Below are positions 1 through 7,459 of a stretch of 35,520 bases of DNA, one piece after another. The DNA lies in the IMG/VR virus record IMGVR_UViG_3300027852_000116, positions 1 through 35,520 of that record; one strand, written 5' to 3'. Position numbers and translations under genes: made by a program. The DNA is from a virus. Every line of letters starts with the position of its first letter. Position 1 is the stretch's first letter. Below the pieces are notes generated by a model. That model was not told the origin of the DNA. It was given only the letters and a program-made list of their open reading frames with translations, and ran no database searches.

Positions 1-103
1 GTTTTGATTCCGCCGCGCAGCTCTCTCGGAAATTTTGAGCTTTTCGCGCAACGCAACCCTCAGCCATTGACCGCTACACCTCGTTTGCGCTACCCTGTGT
101 GGC
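1..103. other. Upstream region of the terminase genes, no gene called
   Basis: No convincing coding sequence is seen here; the open frame starting at base 4 reads through the terminase start in another frame and looks like a shadow. A TTGACC at 67-72 lies 18 bases before TACCCT at 91-96, a poor promoter match that would start transcription almost on the terminase ATG. In lambda-type phages the cos site lies just before the small terminase, so a packaging site here is possible by position only; I see no diagnostic repeat set. Confidence 0.3.
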
Positions 104-775
104 ATGACACGAATTATCAGCAGATCCGAGTTAGGGCGATGGGCTGGTGTCAACAAATCCACCTCCGCCCGCGCTTGCAAAAAACACCTCTCCGATGCCG
201 TAGTACCTGACGGCGTGGATGTCGAGCACCCGCTTGTTCGCCAATGGCTCAGCGAGCACGGCGTGGACGAGTTGCCCCCGAAGCAGGACGCACCTAAGCC
301 GAAAGGTAAAAAACGGGTGCGAAAGAAAGCCGTAGCTAAGACCCCTCCCAAACAATCGCCGCCAGCAGAGACCAAACCGGTTCACGCGCACGACCTGGAA
401 CACCTCGAAGATTTAACAATTCGAGAAGTCGTGATGCGCTACGGATCGGTCGATGGTTTCAAAAGATTTGTTGACAGTCTCAAAAGTATTTCAGAATTTA
501 AGTACAAAGAGCTGCGGGCAAAACAGCAACGCGGTGATCTGATTGACCGTCAAAAAGTCGCCGGTTTAGTTTTCCCAATGATCGATGTTGCTTTTTCTCG
601 ACTGGTAACAGACGTCCCGGTGGCGGTGAGTAAGTCCGTTGTGGCCAGAGTTCAATCCGGCGGCCCTGAAACCTACACCGACGTGCAAAAAATCATTCGT
701 GACGCCAATAGTCGAGTACTTAAAAACGTTAAGCAGTCCGCCATGAATTTGGAGATTTTAAACGATGCAAATTGA
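104..775 (+). CDS. Terminase small subunit (Nu1-like), putative
   Basis: Probably recognises phage DNA and hands it to the large terminase for packaging. The first 50 residues contain a helix-turn-helix-like stretch (SRSELGRWAGVNKSTSARAC) followed by a DVEHPLVRQWL segment, which resembles the winged-helix DNA-binding domain of Nu1-type small terminases. Residues about 55-90 are rich in Lys and Pro, a likely flexible basic linker. The C-terminal half (about 95-223) is mostly helical and would carry oligomerisation and large-subunit contacts. 223 residues compares with about 180 for lambda Nu1. ATG 104 is chosen because later starts would cut into the helix-turn-helix; the ribosome site is weak. 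The gene overlaps the methyltransferase by 11 bases. The call rests on the N-terminal motif and on position before a GpA-type terminase; sequence similarity is not strong. Confidence 0.65.
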   Translation: MTRIISRSELGRWAGVNKSTSARACKKHLSDAVVPDGVDVEHPLVRQWLSEHGVDELPPKQDAPKPKGKKRVRKKAVAKTPPKQSPPAETKPVHAHDLEHLEDLTIREVVMRYGSVDGFKRFVDSLKSISEFKYKELRAKQQRGDLIDRQKVAGLVFPMIDVAFSRLVTDVPVAVSKSVVARVQSGGPETYTDVQKIIRDANSRVLKNVKQSAMNLEILNDAN

Positions 776-1931
776 ACACGTACCCCCCGGCAACTTACGA
801 GTTGCCGCCAATAATTCGCGCACGCATTCCAGTGAGCAGGTAGACCAGATTTCGGTTGAGGGCGATTTATGGTTGATGGGCGGCCACCGGGTAATGTGCG
901 GCGATAGTACCAGCATCGATGCCGTCGAGAAATTATGTGGCGGCGAAAAGGCTCAATTGCTCCACGCCGATCCGCCGTATGGGATGGGAAAGCAAAAAGA
1001 CGGCGTGCAAAATGACAATCTTTACTGTGAAGACTTGGATCAGTTTCAAATGGAGTGGTGGAACACGTTCCGCCTGTTCGTCCATGAAAACGCGAGCGCA
1101 TACATTTGGGGCAACGCGCCGGATTTGTGGCGTTTATGGTACCAAGGGGGTCTGGCTGATTCGGAAGTACTCTGCCTTCGCAATGAGATAGTTTGGGACA
1201 AAAAGAGCGTGCCGGGCATGGCTTCGGATCTTATGACTCAGTTCCCGGAAGCCTCCGAGCGGTGTTTATATTTTCAACTGGGCGAGCAATTTTTGGGGAA
1301 CGTTAACGCCGATCAATATTGGGAAGGTTGGGACGCTATTCGCGGTTATCTGGAAGAACAAGCGACTGCCGCCGGTTTAACACCTGGCAAAAGTCGAGAA
1401 ATTACCGGCGTGCAAATGTACGCGCATTGGTTTTCAAAGTCTCAATGGTCGTTAATTTCTGAGAAACATTACACTGGCCTGCAGGCTAATTTGCCCGAAT
1501 TTTTCCAGAAACCTTACTCAGAAATCCGACGAATTTACGACGAAATCAAAGGCGGGTACCGCAATCACGTTAACGGGATTCAAGGGGGTATGCGGTCTTA
1601 TTTCGACAACGCCCATGATGCAATGCGCGATGTTTGGGAGTTTTCCCGAGTGGTCGGAGACGAACGCCATGGCCATGCAACCCCGAAACCGGTGGAAATG
1701 ATGGAACGGGTCATGCGAACCAGTCTCCCGCGCGAGGGGCTTTGTTTTGAGCCTTTCGGGGGCTCAGGCTCAACGTTGATCGGGGCCGAACGAACAGGCC
1801 GCCGGTGTTTTTCCATGGAGCTCACGCCCGCGTATGTCGATGTGATGGTTCGACGTTGGCAGAAGTTGACCGGCCAACAAGCGGTGAATGCTGAAACAGG
1901 TCAGACGTTCGACGCTCATGCAACTTCGTGA
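765..1931 (+). CDS. DNA (N4/N6) methyltransferase, beta-type motif order, with ParB-like N-terminal remnant
   Basis: Predicted to methylate the exocyclic amino group of adenine or cytosine in phage DNA using S-adenosylmethionine. Catalytic motif DPPYGM lies at residues 69-74 and the SAM-binding motif FEPFGGSGST at 328-337, so the catalytic motif precedes the SAM motif as in beta-class enzymes. The about 250 residues between them include a helical segment (about 185-275, with MYAHWFSKSQW) that resembles the target-recognition insert of phage methyltransferases. Residues 1-29 (MQIEHVPPGNLRVAANNSRT, then HSSEQVDQI) match the opening of ParB-like domains often fused to such enzymes, but the frame then jumps straight to GDLWLMGGHRVMCGDST, the usual start of the methyltransferase half. 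It starts inside the small terminase gene and ends inside the large one, so it is co-expressed with packaging. Likely roles are restriction evasion or marking DNA for packaging; target sequence unknown. Confidence 0.88.
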   Translation: MQIEHVPPGNLRVAANNSRTHSSEQVDQISVEGDLWLMGGHRVMCGDSTSIDAVEKLCGGEKAQLLHADPPYGMGKQKDGVQNDNLYCEDLDQFQMEWWNTFRLFVHENASAYIWGNAPDLWRLWYQGGLADSEVLCLRNEIVWDKKSVPGMASDLMTQFPEASERCLYFQLGEQFLGNVNADQYWEGWDAIRGYLEEQATAAGLTPGKSREITGVQMYAHWFSKSQWSLISEKHYTGLQANLPEFFQKPYSEIRRIYDEIKGGYRNHVNGIQGGMRSYFDNAHDAMRDVWEFSRVVGDERHGHATPKPVEMMERVMRTSLPREGLCFEPFGGSGSTLIGAERTGRRCFSMELTPAYVDVMVRRWQKLTGQQAVNAETGQTFDAHATS

Positions 1932-4257
1932 AATACTGGCGTTAACTGCCGAGCAAGCTATTGAAAAATCCAAAAGTGCCGACGCTGATACTCAAGCCTT
2001 GGTGCGTTTTTTGGTGGCCAAAATTCAGACCAAAGAACACCATCCGCTGATCAAATATATCGAAAACGAAAAGGCAATCGACCTGCTCGAAGATCCGTAT
2101 AACGAATACCGCCGGATGGAAGTCACCACCCTAACAAAACTCATTCAAGCCAAAGCGCGCGACCTTCCTCTCGCGTCAATTATCGCTGTGATTTACATTG
2201 TGCAATCGGTGGCGGCTGGCGAACCGATGCGGCTTAAATTTACCCCGCGCGTTGAGCTTATGGCCATCAACCACGAACTGGACGACGACGACGATCACTG
2301 GTTAGCGGTCCAGGTCCAAGGGTTAACTGACGAAAAAATGACCGTTATGGTAAGCCAATGGGCTGAGGAGAAACGATATTTGCCGCCGCAAGTAACACCG
2401 ATGCCGGGGTTCTATTCGTATGATGTCGCTCCGTTTTTGCGAGAAATTGCGGACTGTTTGTGCTTAGACTCTCCCGTGCGCGAGTTCGATTTTATGAAAG
2501 GCGCTCAGATTGGGGCGACGGTTGGCGTCTTGGAAAATGCCATCGGGTATATTATCGATCATGTGAAAGTCGCACCAACCATGCTATTGACAGCGGACGC
2601 CGAATTGGCACAACTTCGGATGGAGTCCTACATTACGCCCATGCTGCAGCACTCGGATTTGATGCACTTAATCCAATCAGCGGACACCACCAATAGTCGA
2701 AAAACTGGTAAGACTGATAAAAAACTAGAGTGGACAGGGGGCGGTTTTCTCGTTCCTTTTGGTGCGCGTAATGCTGATAAACTTCGCTCAATATCGATCC
2801 AGTATTTATTGGAAGATGAGTGCGATGCGTTCCCGGATAAAGTCGGAAAAGATGGTGACCCGCAAAAATTAGCTGAAGCACGAACCAAGGCATATCACGA
2901 AAGCCGAAAAATCGCCCGAGTTTCCACACCCTTGCTTTTAGGTTCTAGTCGTATTGCCCGAGGTTTTGAACGAGGGGATCAGCGCAGATATTTTATGCCA
3001 TGCAAAGGGTGTGGCGAAAAGCAAGTACTCGTTTTTCAAGGCGGAAAAAATAAAACGGACGAAAAGCGTCACGGTTTAATTTGGGAGACAGACGAACACG
3101 GTGCCTTAGTGCCGGATTCGGTTCGCTATGTCTGCAAATTTTGCGACCACCAACATATCAACGCCGATAAATCGTGGATGCTTCCGCGCGGAGAATGGCG
3201 GCCAACGAGTCACGCTCGCGACCCTAATCACCGGAGCTACCATATTTCCGCGCTATACTCACCGACCGGAATGTACCCATGGGAGGCCATCGTTCGAGAT
3301 TGGTTGGAAGCGTGGGACGAAGAAGCAAACCAAGTGCGAGACGTTACCTTGCTGCAAGAATTTTACAATAATAATCTCGGAATGCCGTTTGAAGTGATGG
3401 GATCGAAAGTTCGGTTTACTAGCGTATCGGCGCATCGTCGACCGCATTACAAACTGGGTCAAATTCCGAATAAATACGCCGAGGAATATTGCGGATCGGT
3501 TATTTTATTTCTCACTTGCCAAGTTGATGTGCACAAAAATAATCTAGCCGTCTCCGTGATGGGGTGGACCCGTGACGCTAAGTGTTTTGTGATCGACTAC
3601 TGGCGTTTTGAAGTTGAAAGCGGAGAAGATGACTGCAGCGAAATATCCAGTCCGGTTTGGGGGCGACTTCGTTCACTACTCGAGGAGAGTATCTACACCG
3701 CCGACGATGGCAAAGTATATTCGATCACTATGACGCTGGTCGATGCCGGTTATGCCAACGATACCGTGACCACGTTTTGTTCGGACTATACTTCCGGCGT
3801 TTACCCAATTTTAGGACGTGACCGACCAGGTAAAAACCAAACGATTAAAGAATTTGCTGAATTTACCACGCAAGCGGGAACGGTTGGGTACCGAATACTG
3901 GTTGATCACTACAAAGACCGGATCGCGCCGGTTCTTCGCCGTGAATGGTCCGAGGATGCCGGACCACAAAAGCGGTACCACTTCAACGCGCCTGTCGATT
4001 TATCCGATAAGCAGTTGAAAGAATTAACTGTCGAAAGTCGTCGCGAAAAACTAGACGATAACGGAAATGTGACCTACTACTGGCACCGCCCAGGCAACGC
4101 GCGCAATGAGCTTTGGGATTTACTCGGGTACGGACACGCCGCCGTTGAGATACTAGCGTGGGCAATTTGTATCCAACATTTCGAGCTTGAGACGATTGAT
4201 TGGACACAGTTTTGGGACTACATCGAAGGCGATGCGCTTTACTATCGAGAGAAGTAA
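1918..4257 (+). CDS. Terminase large subunit (GpA family)
   Basis: The ATP-driven packaging motor and nuclease that cuts concatemers and pumps DNA through the portal. Counting from ATG 1888, the Walker A-like loop KGAQIGAT is at 204-211 and the Walker B/catalytic carboxylates LLEDECDAFP at about 307-315. A CxxC pair region (PCKGCGEKQ, then YVCKFCDHQ) matches the zinc-like segment seen in GpA proteins. The C-terminal nuclease contains VDVHKNNLAVSVMGW and DAGYAND. Length is 779 residues from ATG 1918 or 789 from ATG 1888, against 641 for lambda GpA; the excess is an N-terminal extension of about 150 mostly helical residues. Neither start has a good ribosome site; 1918 gives a 14-base overlap with the methyltransferase, in line with neighbouring junctions. 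The Walker A loop lacks its terminal Lys, a known feature of variant terminase P-loops. Confidence 0.93.
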   Translation: MQLREILALTAEQAIEKSKSADADTQALVRFLVAKIQTKEHHPLIKYIENEKAIDLLEDPYNEYRRMEVTTLTKLIQAKARDLPLASIIAVIYIVQSVAAGEPMRLKFTPRVELMAINHELDDDDDHWLAVQVQGLTDEKMTVMVSQWAEEKRYLPPQVTPMPGFYSYDVAPFLREIADCLCLDSPVREFDFMKGAQIGATVGVLENAIGYIIDHVKVAPTMLLTADAELAQLRMESYITPMLQHSDLMHLIQSADTTNSRKTGKTDKKLEWTGGGFLVPFGARNADKLRSISIQYLLEDECDAFPDKVGKDGDPQKLAEARTKAYHESRKIARVSTPLLLGSSRIARGFERGDQRRYFMPCKGCGEKQVLVFQGGKNKTDEKRHGLIWETDEHGALVPDSVRYVCKFCDHQHINADKSWMLPRGEWRPTSHARDPNHRSYHISALYSPTGMYPWEAIVRDWLEAWDEEANQVRDVTLLQEFYNNNLGMPFEVMGSKVRFTSVSAHRRPHYKLGQIPNKYAEEYCGSVILFLTCQVDVHKNNLAVSVMGWTRDAKCFVIDYWRFEVESGEDDCSEISSPVWGRLRSLLEESIYTADDGKVYSITMTLVDAGYANDTVTTFCSDYTSGVYPILGRDRPGKNQTIKEFAEFTTQAGTVGYRILVDHYKDRIAPVLRREWSEDAGPQKRYHFNAPVDLSDKQLKELTVESRREKLDDNGNVTYYWHRPGNARNELWDLLGYGHAAVEILAWAICIQHFELETIDWTQFWDYIEGDALYYREK

Positions 4258-4324
4258 GGCTATCCTATAGGCCACAGATTTAAAATCTTTCTTCCACTAA
4301 AACCGGCGGGGCTTAGAAAATGTA

Positions 4325-4576
4325 ATGGATCGTGATTTTATTGAAGCACGTATTACTGCCACCAAGGCGCAAATCGTAGCTTATGAAACCGCTGCAGACG
4401 CATTAGCGACCGGCGGGATTCAATCGTATACCTTGGATACTGGCCAGACGCGACAAACTGTCACTCGTCTGGATCTTGCCGCGCTGCAAAAAACTATTGA
4501 TTCGCTATACAACCGATGCGCTACTCTTGAGGCACGACTTAATGGCGGAACGTTAACAGCGAGGCCAGCTTGGTGA
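4325..4576 (+). CDS. gpW-like head-tail joining protein, putative
   Basis: A small 83-residue helical protein between the large terminase and portal, the position of lambda gpW, which closes the head and forms the tail attachment surface. It has an N-terminal helix (residues about 4-28), a short hairpin-like stretch around QSYTLDTGQTRQTV, and a second helix (about 50-75) with the pattern LAALQKTIDSLYNRCATLEARL. This helix-hairpin-helix layout matches gpW and related small connector proteins. The ribosome site is weak. Its stop overlaps the portal start (GTGA at 4573-4576). A 67-base gap precedes it with no clear promoter. Function is inferred from size, layout and position. Confidence 0.6.
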   Translation: MDRDFIEARITATKAQIVAYETAADALATGGIQSYTLDTGQTRQTVTRLDLAALQKTIDSLYNRCATLEARLNGGTLTARPAW

Positions 4577-6291
4577 ATATATTCCAGAGACTTTTCGGGG
4601 CTTCGGCTACCGACTTAGAACCAACGGGAGGCCCTTCGACAGCAATGCTTGTGGACGAGCTTGAGGCGTATACTTATGCCGGGCAGCAGCATCTTTCCGG
4701 TTTTGAGCATTCGATCCACGACGGCGGCAAATTCTTTGGCGGTTTCGGCACTACTCAAATTCAGCACACGGACTATTGGACATTGCGCCAACGTTCCGCC
4801 CAACTATTCAATGATAATCTTTATGCGAAAGGCCTTATCCGCCGATTAGTAACAAATGAAATTAATACCGGATTGACGCCAGAGGCTTCCCCAGACGAGG
4901 CGATAATTGGCGTCCCCGAAGAAAGTCTGGACGATTGGACAGAAACAGTCGAGAACCGATTCGCTATATGGGGCAAAAACCCCGAGCTTTGCGATTGGAA
5001 GCGGGCTGATACGTTCGGAGCTATTCAGCGAGCGGCACGCATGGAGGCGCTAATAAGCGGCGACGTGTTGGTTGTTGCCCGTAGTTCAAGACGAACAGGA
5101 TTACCAACCATTCAGCTTATCAGCGGTGATAAAGTACAAACACCTTTAGGCGACCAATCAAATGTTCGAAAAGGCCATAAAATTGCCCACGGTGTCGAAA
5201 TGGATTCAGAGGGGCGCGTTGTGGCTCATTGGGTTCGTCAAAAAGACCGTAAATTTAAACGTCTTCCTGCTTTCGGTGAGAAATCAGGCCGTCGTATTTC
5301 TTGGCTAGTTTACGGCACAGAGCGGCGTTTGGACGAAGTTCGTGGCCAGCCGATACTTGCGCTTGTCATGCAATCGCTTAAAGAGATTGACCGGTATCGA
5401 GATTCGACTCAACGCAAAGCGGTGATCAATTCTATTCTTGCCATGTTCATCAAAAAAGGTGAGGACAAGATGGGCACGCTACCTGTTACGGGCGGAGCGG
5501 TTCGGCGCGACCAGGCAACCGTGACCGATACCGATGGCACGAACCGTACATTTAATTTAGCTTCGCAGATACCAGGTGCAATCATGGAAGAATTGCAAAC
5601 CGGAGAAGAACCCGTGCTGATGGGTGGCCAAGGGACAGACACTAACTTTGGCGTGTTCGAGGAGGCAATTGTACAGGCCGTTGCTTGGGCTAATGAAATA
5701 CCGCCTGAAATTTTACGCCTTGCTTTCTCTAATAATTACAGTGCCAGCCAAGCGGCGATCAATGAATTTAAAATTTACCTCAATAAAATCTGGGCTCAAT
5801 GGGGCGAAACCTTTTGCACACCAATCTATATCGAGTGGCTAATCAGCGAAACTTTAATGCAGAAAATCATTGCGCCTAGTCTTTTATCATCGTGGCGTGA
5901 CCCAAAACAGTATGATGTTTTCGGCGCTTGGGTTTGCACCGAATGGTACGGCGCAATCAAGCCGAGCACTGACATGCTCAAACAGGTGAAAGCCAGCGAC
6001 CTATTGGTGGCGGGCGCATATTCTACTCGCGCGCGTGAGGCCCGGATTACCACCGGCACAAAATACAGTAAAAACGTTAAACGCTTGAAGCGCGAAAACG
6101 AGCAGCTAGTTGAGGCCATGCGCCCGATGGCGGAATTTAAACAAGAATTTAATGAGCCTGAAGAAGAAACACCTGCAGGCGGGGAAGCAACCGCCGCCAT
6201 GACAGAGGCGATAGTTGAGGCGCTTGAAGACTCAAATGTTAGCGGGGATTTTATCGAAGGCTTTATGGAAGTGCTGGAAAATGTCGGATGA
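4573..6291 (+). CDS. Portal protein (lambda gpB / phage portal family)
   Basis: Forms the dodecameric ring at the head vertex through which DNA enters and leaves. About 572 residues, close to lambda gpB (533). Family-like features include the N-terminal segment with WTLRQRSAQLFNDNLYAKGLIRRLVTNEI, the GDVLVV strand in the core, IQLISGDKVQTP, the GQPILALVMQSLKEIDRYRD helix, and the Gln- and Asn-rich segment around FSNNYSASQAAINEFK. The C terminus is acidic and rich in Glu and Ala, as in many lambda-like portals. I choose GTG 4573, which overlaps the preceding stop as GTGA and has GCGAGG about 9 bases upstream; a TTG at 4570 would add one residue. It overlaps the next gene by 11 bases. Confidence 0.93.
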   Translation: MNIFQRLFGASATDLEPTGGPSTAMLVDELEAYTYAGQQHLSGFEHSIHDGGKFFGGFGTTQIQHTDYWTLRQRSAQLFNDNLYAKGLIRRLVTNEINTGLTPEASPDEAIIGVPEESLDDWTETVENRFAIWGKNPELCDWKRADTFGAIQRAARMEALISGDVLVVARSSRRTGLPTIQLISGDKVQTPLGDQSNVRKGHKIAHGVEMDSEGRVVAHWVRQKDRKFKRLPAFGEKSGRRISWLVYGTERRLDEVRGQPILALVMQSLKEIDRYRDSTQRKAVINSILAMFIKKGEDKMGTLPVTGGAVRRDQATVTDTDGTNRTFNLASQIPGAIMEELQTGEEPVLMGGQGTDTNFGVFEEAIVQAVAWANEIPPEILRLAFSNNYSASQAAINEFKIYLNKIWAQWGETFCTPIYIEWLISETLMQKIIAPSLLSSWRDPKQYDVFGAWVCTEWYGAIKPSTDMLKQVKASDLLVAGAYSTRAREARITTGTKYSKNVKRLKRENEQLVEAMRPMAEFKQEFNEPEEETPAGGEATAAMTEAIVEALEDSNVSGDFIEGFMEVLENVG

Positions 6292-6751
6292 TAATAAACT
6301 AGAAGGCCGTAAGGCGGCGCTGGCTATCGTTCAAAAGATAAACCAGAACAAAGAGCCGCCATCGGAGCCGGAATCGTTTGACGGCCTTGTGCAGGCGATT
6401 GAAGCATTGGCCGAAAGTCGTCCTGATATGTCAGGCGCGCTTGAAGTTATCGCTGAAAAGCTGGGCGAACTTAAAAAAGACGATTTAGATTTTTCTGCAA
6501 TTGTTCAGGCGATTAAATCAATCGAGCTGGATGCGAGTATAGACCTCGAGCCGATTGCATTACAGATTGAAGCGTTAGCAGAGCGACCAGGTACAGACCT
6601 TTCCCCCGTAGTCGATAAACTTGACGAAATCAAAAAAGCGATGGAAAATAACACGAAAGTACTCTCCGATTTAGTGAACGTTGCTAAAGCGGCAAAAGTC
6701 GTCACATACGATGGTGTGGGGCGGATCACTGAAATAAAACTTAAAGGATAA
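6281..6751 (+). CDS. Small structural-region protein with repeated helical segments, unknown function
   Basis: 156 residues starting MSDDNKLEGRK. I do not recognise it with confidence. It is acidic and mostly helical, built from loosely repeated blocks in which hydrophobic positions such as IVQAI, LVQAIEALAE, AIVQAIKSIEL, IALQIEALAE and VVDKLDEIKKAM recur, suggesting a coiled coil or helical bundle. It ends in a short strand-like motif VTYDGVGRITEIKL. ATG 6281 lies inside the end of the portal gene (11-base overlap), so translation is probably coupled to portal. Possible roles are a portal-associated head factor or an assembly chaperone. The longer frame beginning at 6215 would read deep into portal and is not preferred. 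Confidence 0.7.
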   Translation: MSDDNKLEGRKAALAIVQKINQNKEPPSEPESFDGLVQAIEALAESRPDMSGALEVIAEKLGELKKDDLDFSAIVQAIKSIELDASIDLEPIALQIEALAERPGTDLSPVVDKLDEIKKAMENNTKVLSDLVNVAKAAKVVTYDGVGRITEIKLKG

Positions 6752-6755
6752 TAAA

Positions 6756-7298
6756 ATGCATAAATTTATCATGGCTATGGTTTTTTGCCTATTCGCCACC
6801 ACCGTTTCTGCTGACGAAAGTTTCACACTTTGGGGGCAGGACACCACGCTTACTCCGCCGTTTACGGACGGGTTAGTAGCGACCAGCCCGGTCATAGCTA
6901 ACAACTCAGGGACGATTTATAAAAGCCTTGAGATTGTCATTAATTACGTCGATATTACGCCGGATCAAGCCGACAGTGTGCCAGCTAATTTTAAATTAAC
7001 AGCTATTGTTGAAGGACAAGTGGGCGGCGAGTGGTATCCTATCGCGGCACAGTTTGACGGGTACCATAATTCCGACAACGGGCCTTTGCAAACGATCCTA
7101 TTAGAGCCATCTGCCCCCGACACTAATTCGGTGCCCGTCCTCGTGGCAGTTGGTAATAAAATTGTGGCCAAGCAAAACTATAACCAAGGTGTGCTCGGCG
7201 AGAAGTTCCGCGTTAGTTTTTACGTCGACCCTAATGCTTCGGCACCCCTAACCTCGCTCACACTGCGAGCGTCAGGAAGGATGTTCAACGAACAATGA
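6756..7298 (+). CDS. Beta-rich protein with an N-terminal signal peptide, virion-block protein of unknown role
   Basis: 180 residues. Residues 1-19 (MHKFIMAMVFCLFATTVSA) have a basic start, a hydrophobic core and an Ala-x-Ala-like end, so a signal peptidase I site after VSA is likely; no lipobox is seen. The mature part is beta-rich with no Cys and reads like phage appendage or decoration proteins (IYKSLEIVINYVDITPDQA, then LGEKFRVSFYVDPNA). AAAGGA precedes ATG 6756 at good spacing. The stop overlaps the next start as ATGA. A Sec signal in the middle of a head operon is odd, because virions assemble in the cytoplasm. It could instead be a secreted or periplasmic phage product, or the hydrophobic segment may not act as a signal. 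Confidence 0.75.
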   Translation: MHKFIMAMVFCLFATTVSADESFTLWGQDTTLTPPFTDGLVATSPVIANNSGTIYKSLEIVINYVDITPDQADSVPANFKLTAIVEGQVGGEWYPIAAQFDGYHNSDNGPLQTILLEPSAPDTNSVPVLVAVGNKIVAKQNYNQGVLGEKFRVSFYVDPNASAPLTSLTLRASGRMFNEQ

Positions 7299-7459
7299 TC
7301 CTTGCCGCCGGTTGCCCCTACTGCCAGAGCCGTACTTTCGAGTGTGATACACCGGAAGTCGCACCGGAAGTATATGAGAACATTTGCAAAAGTTGCGGAA
7401 AGACGTCTTACCATATTGAAGAAACCAATGAACAGGTGAAAGAATGGCCGCCGTCGTAG
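7295..7459 (+). CDS. 54-residue zinc-ribbon protein in overlapping frame
   Basis: A small gene whose ATG overlaps the preceding stop (ATGA, 7295-7298) and whose last 16 bases overlap the start of the next gene. The product begins MILAAGCPYCQSRTF, contains a second pair as ICKSCGKTSYH, and ends EQVKEWPPS. Two CxxC knuckles (CPYC at residues 7-10 and CKSC at 32-35) spaced by 21 residues form a typical zinc ribbon. The ATGA junction, intact zinc ligands and coupling on both sides argue that it is translated. Function is unknown; small zinc ribbons in phage structural operons may be assembly factors or regulators. The next gene's ribosome site (CAGGTGAAAG) lies inside this gene. Confidence 0.7.
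   Translation: MILAAGCPYCQSRTFECDTPEVAPEVYENICKSCGKTSYHIEETNEQVKEWPPS

Noticed and set aside
4-210. Open frame at the left edge
   Set aside because: Overlaps the small terminase in another frame, has no family pattern, and its start has no ribosome site.
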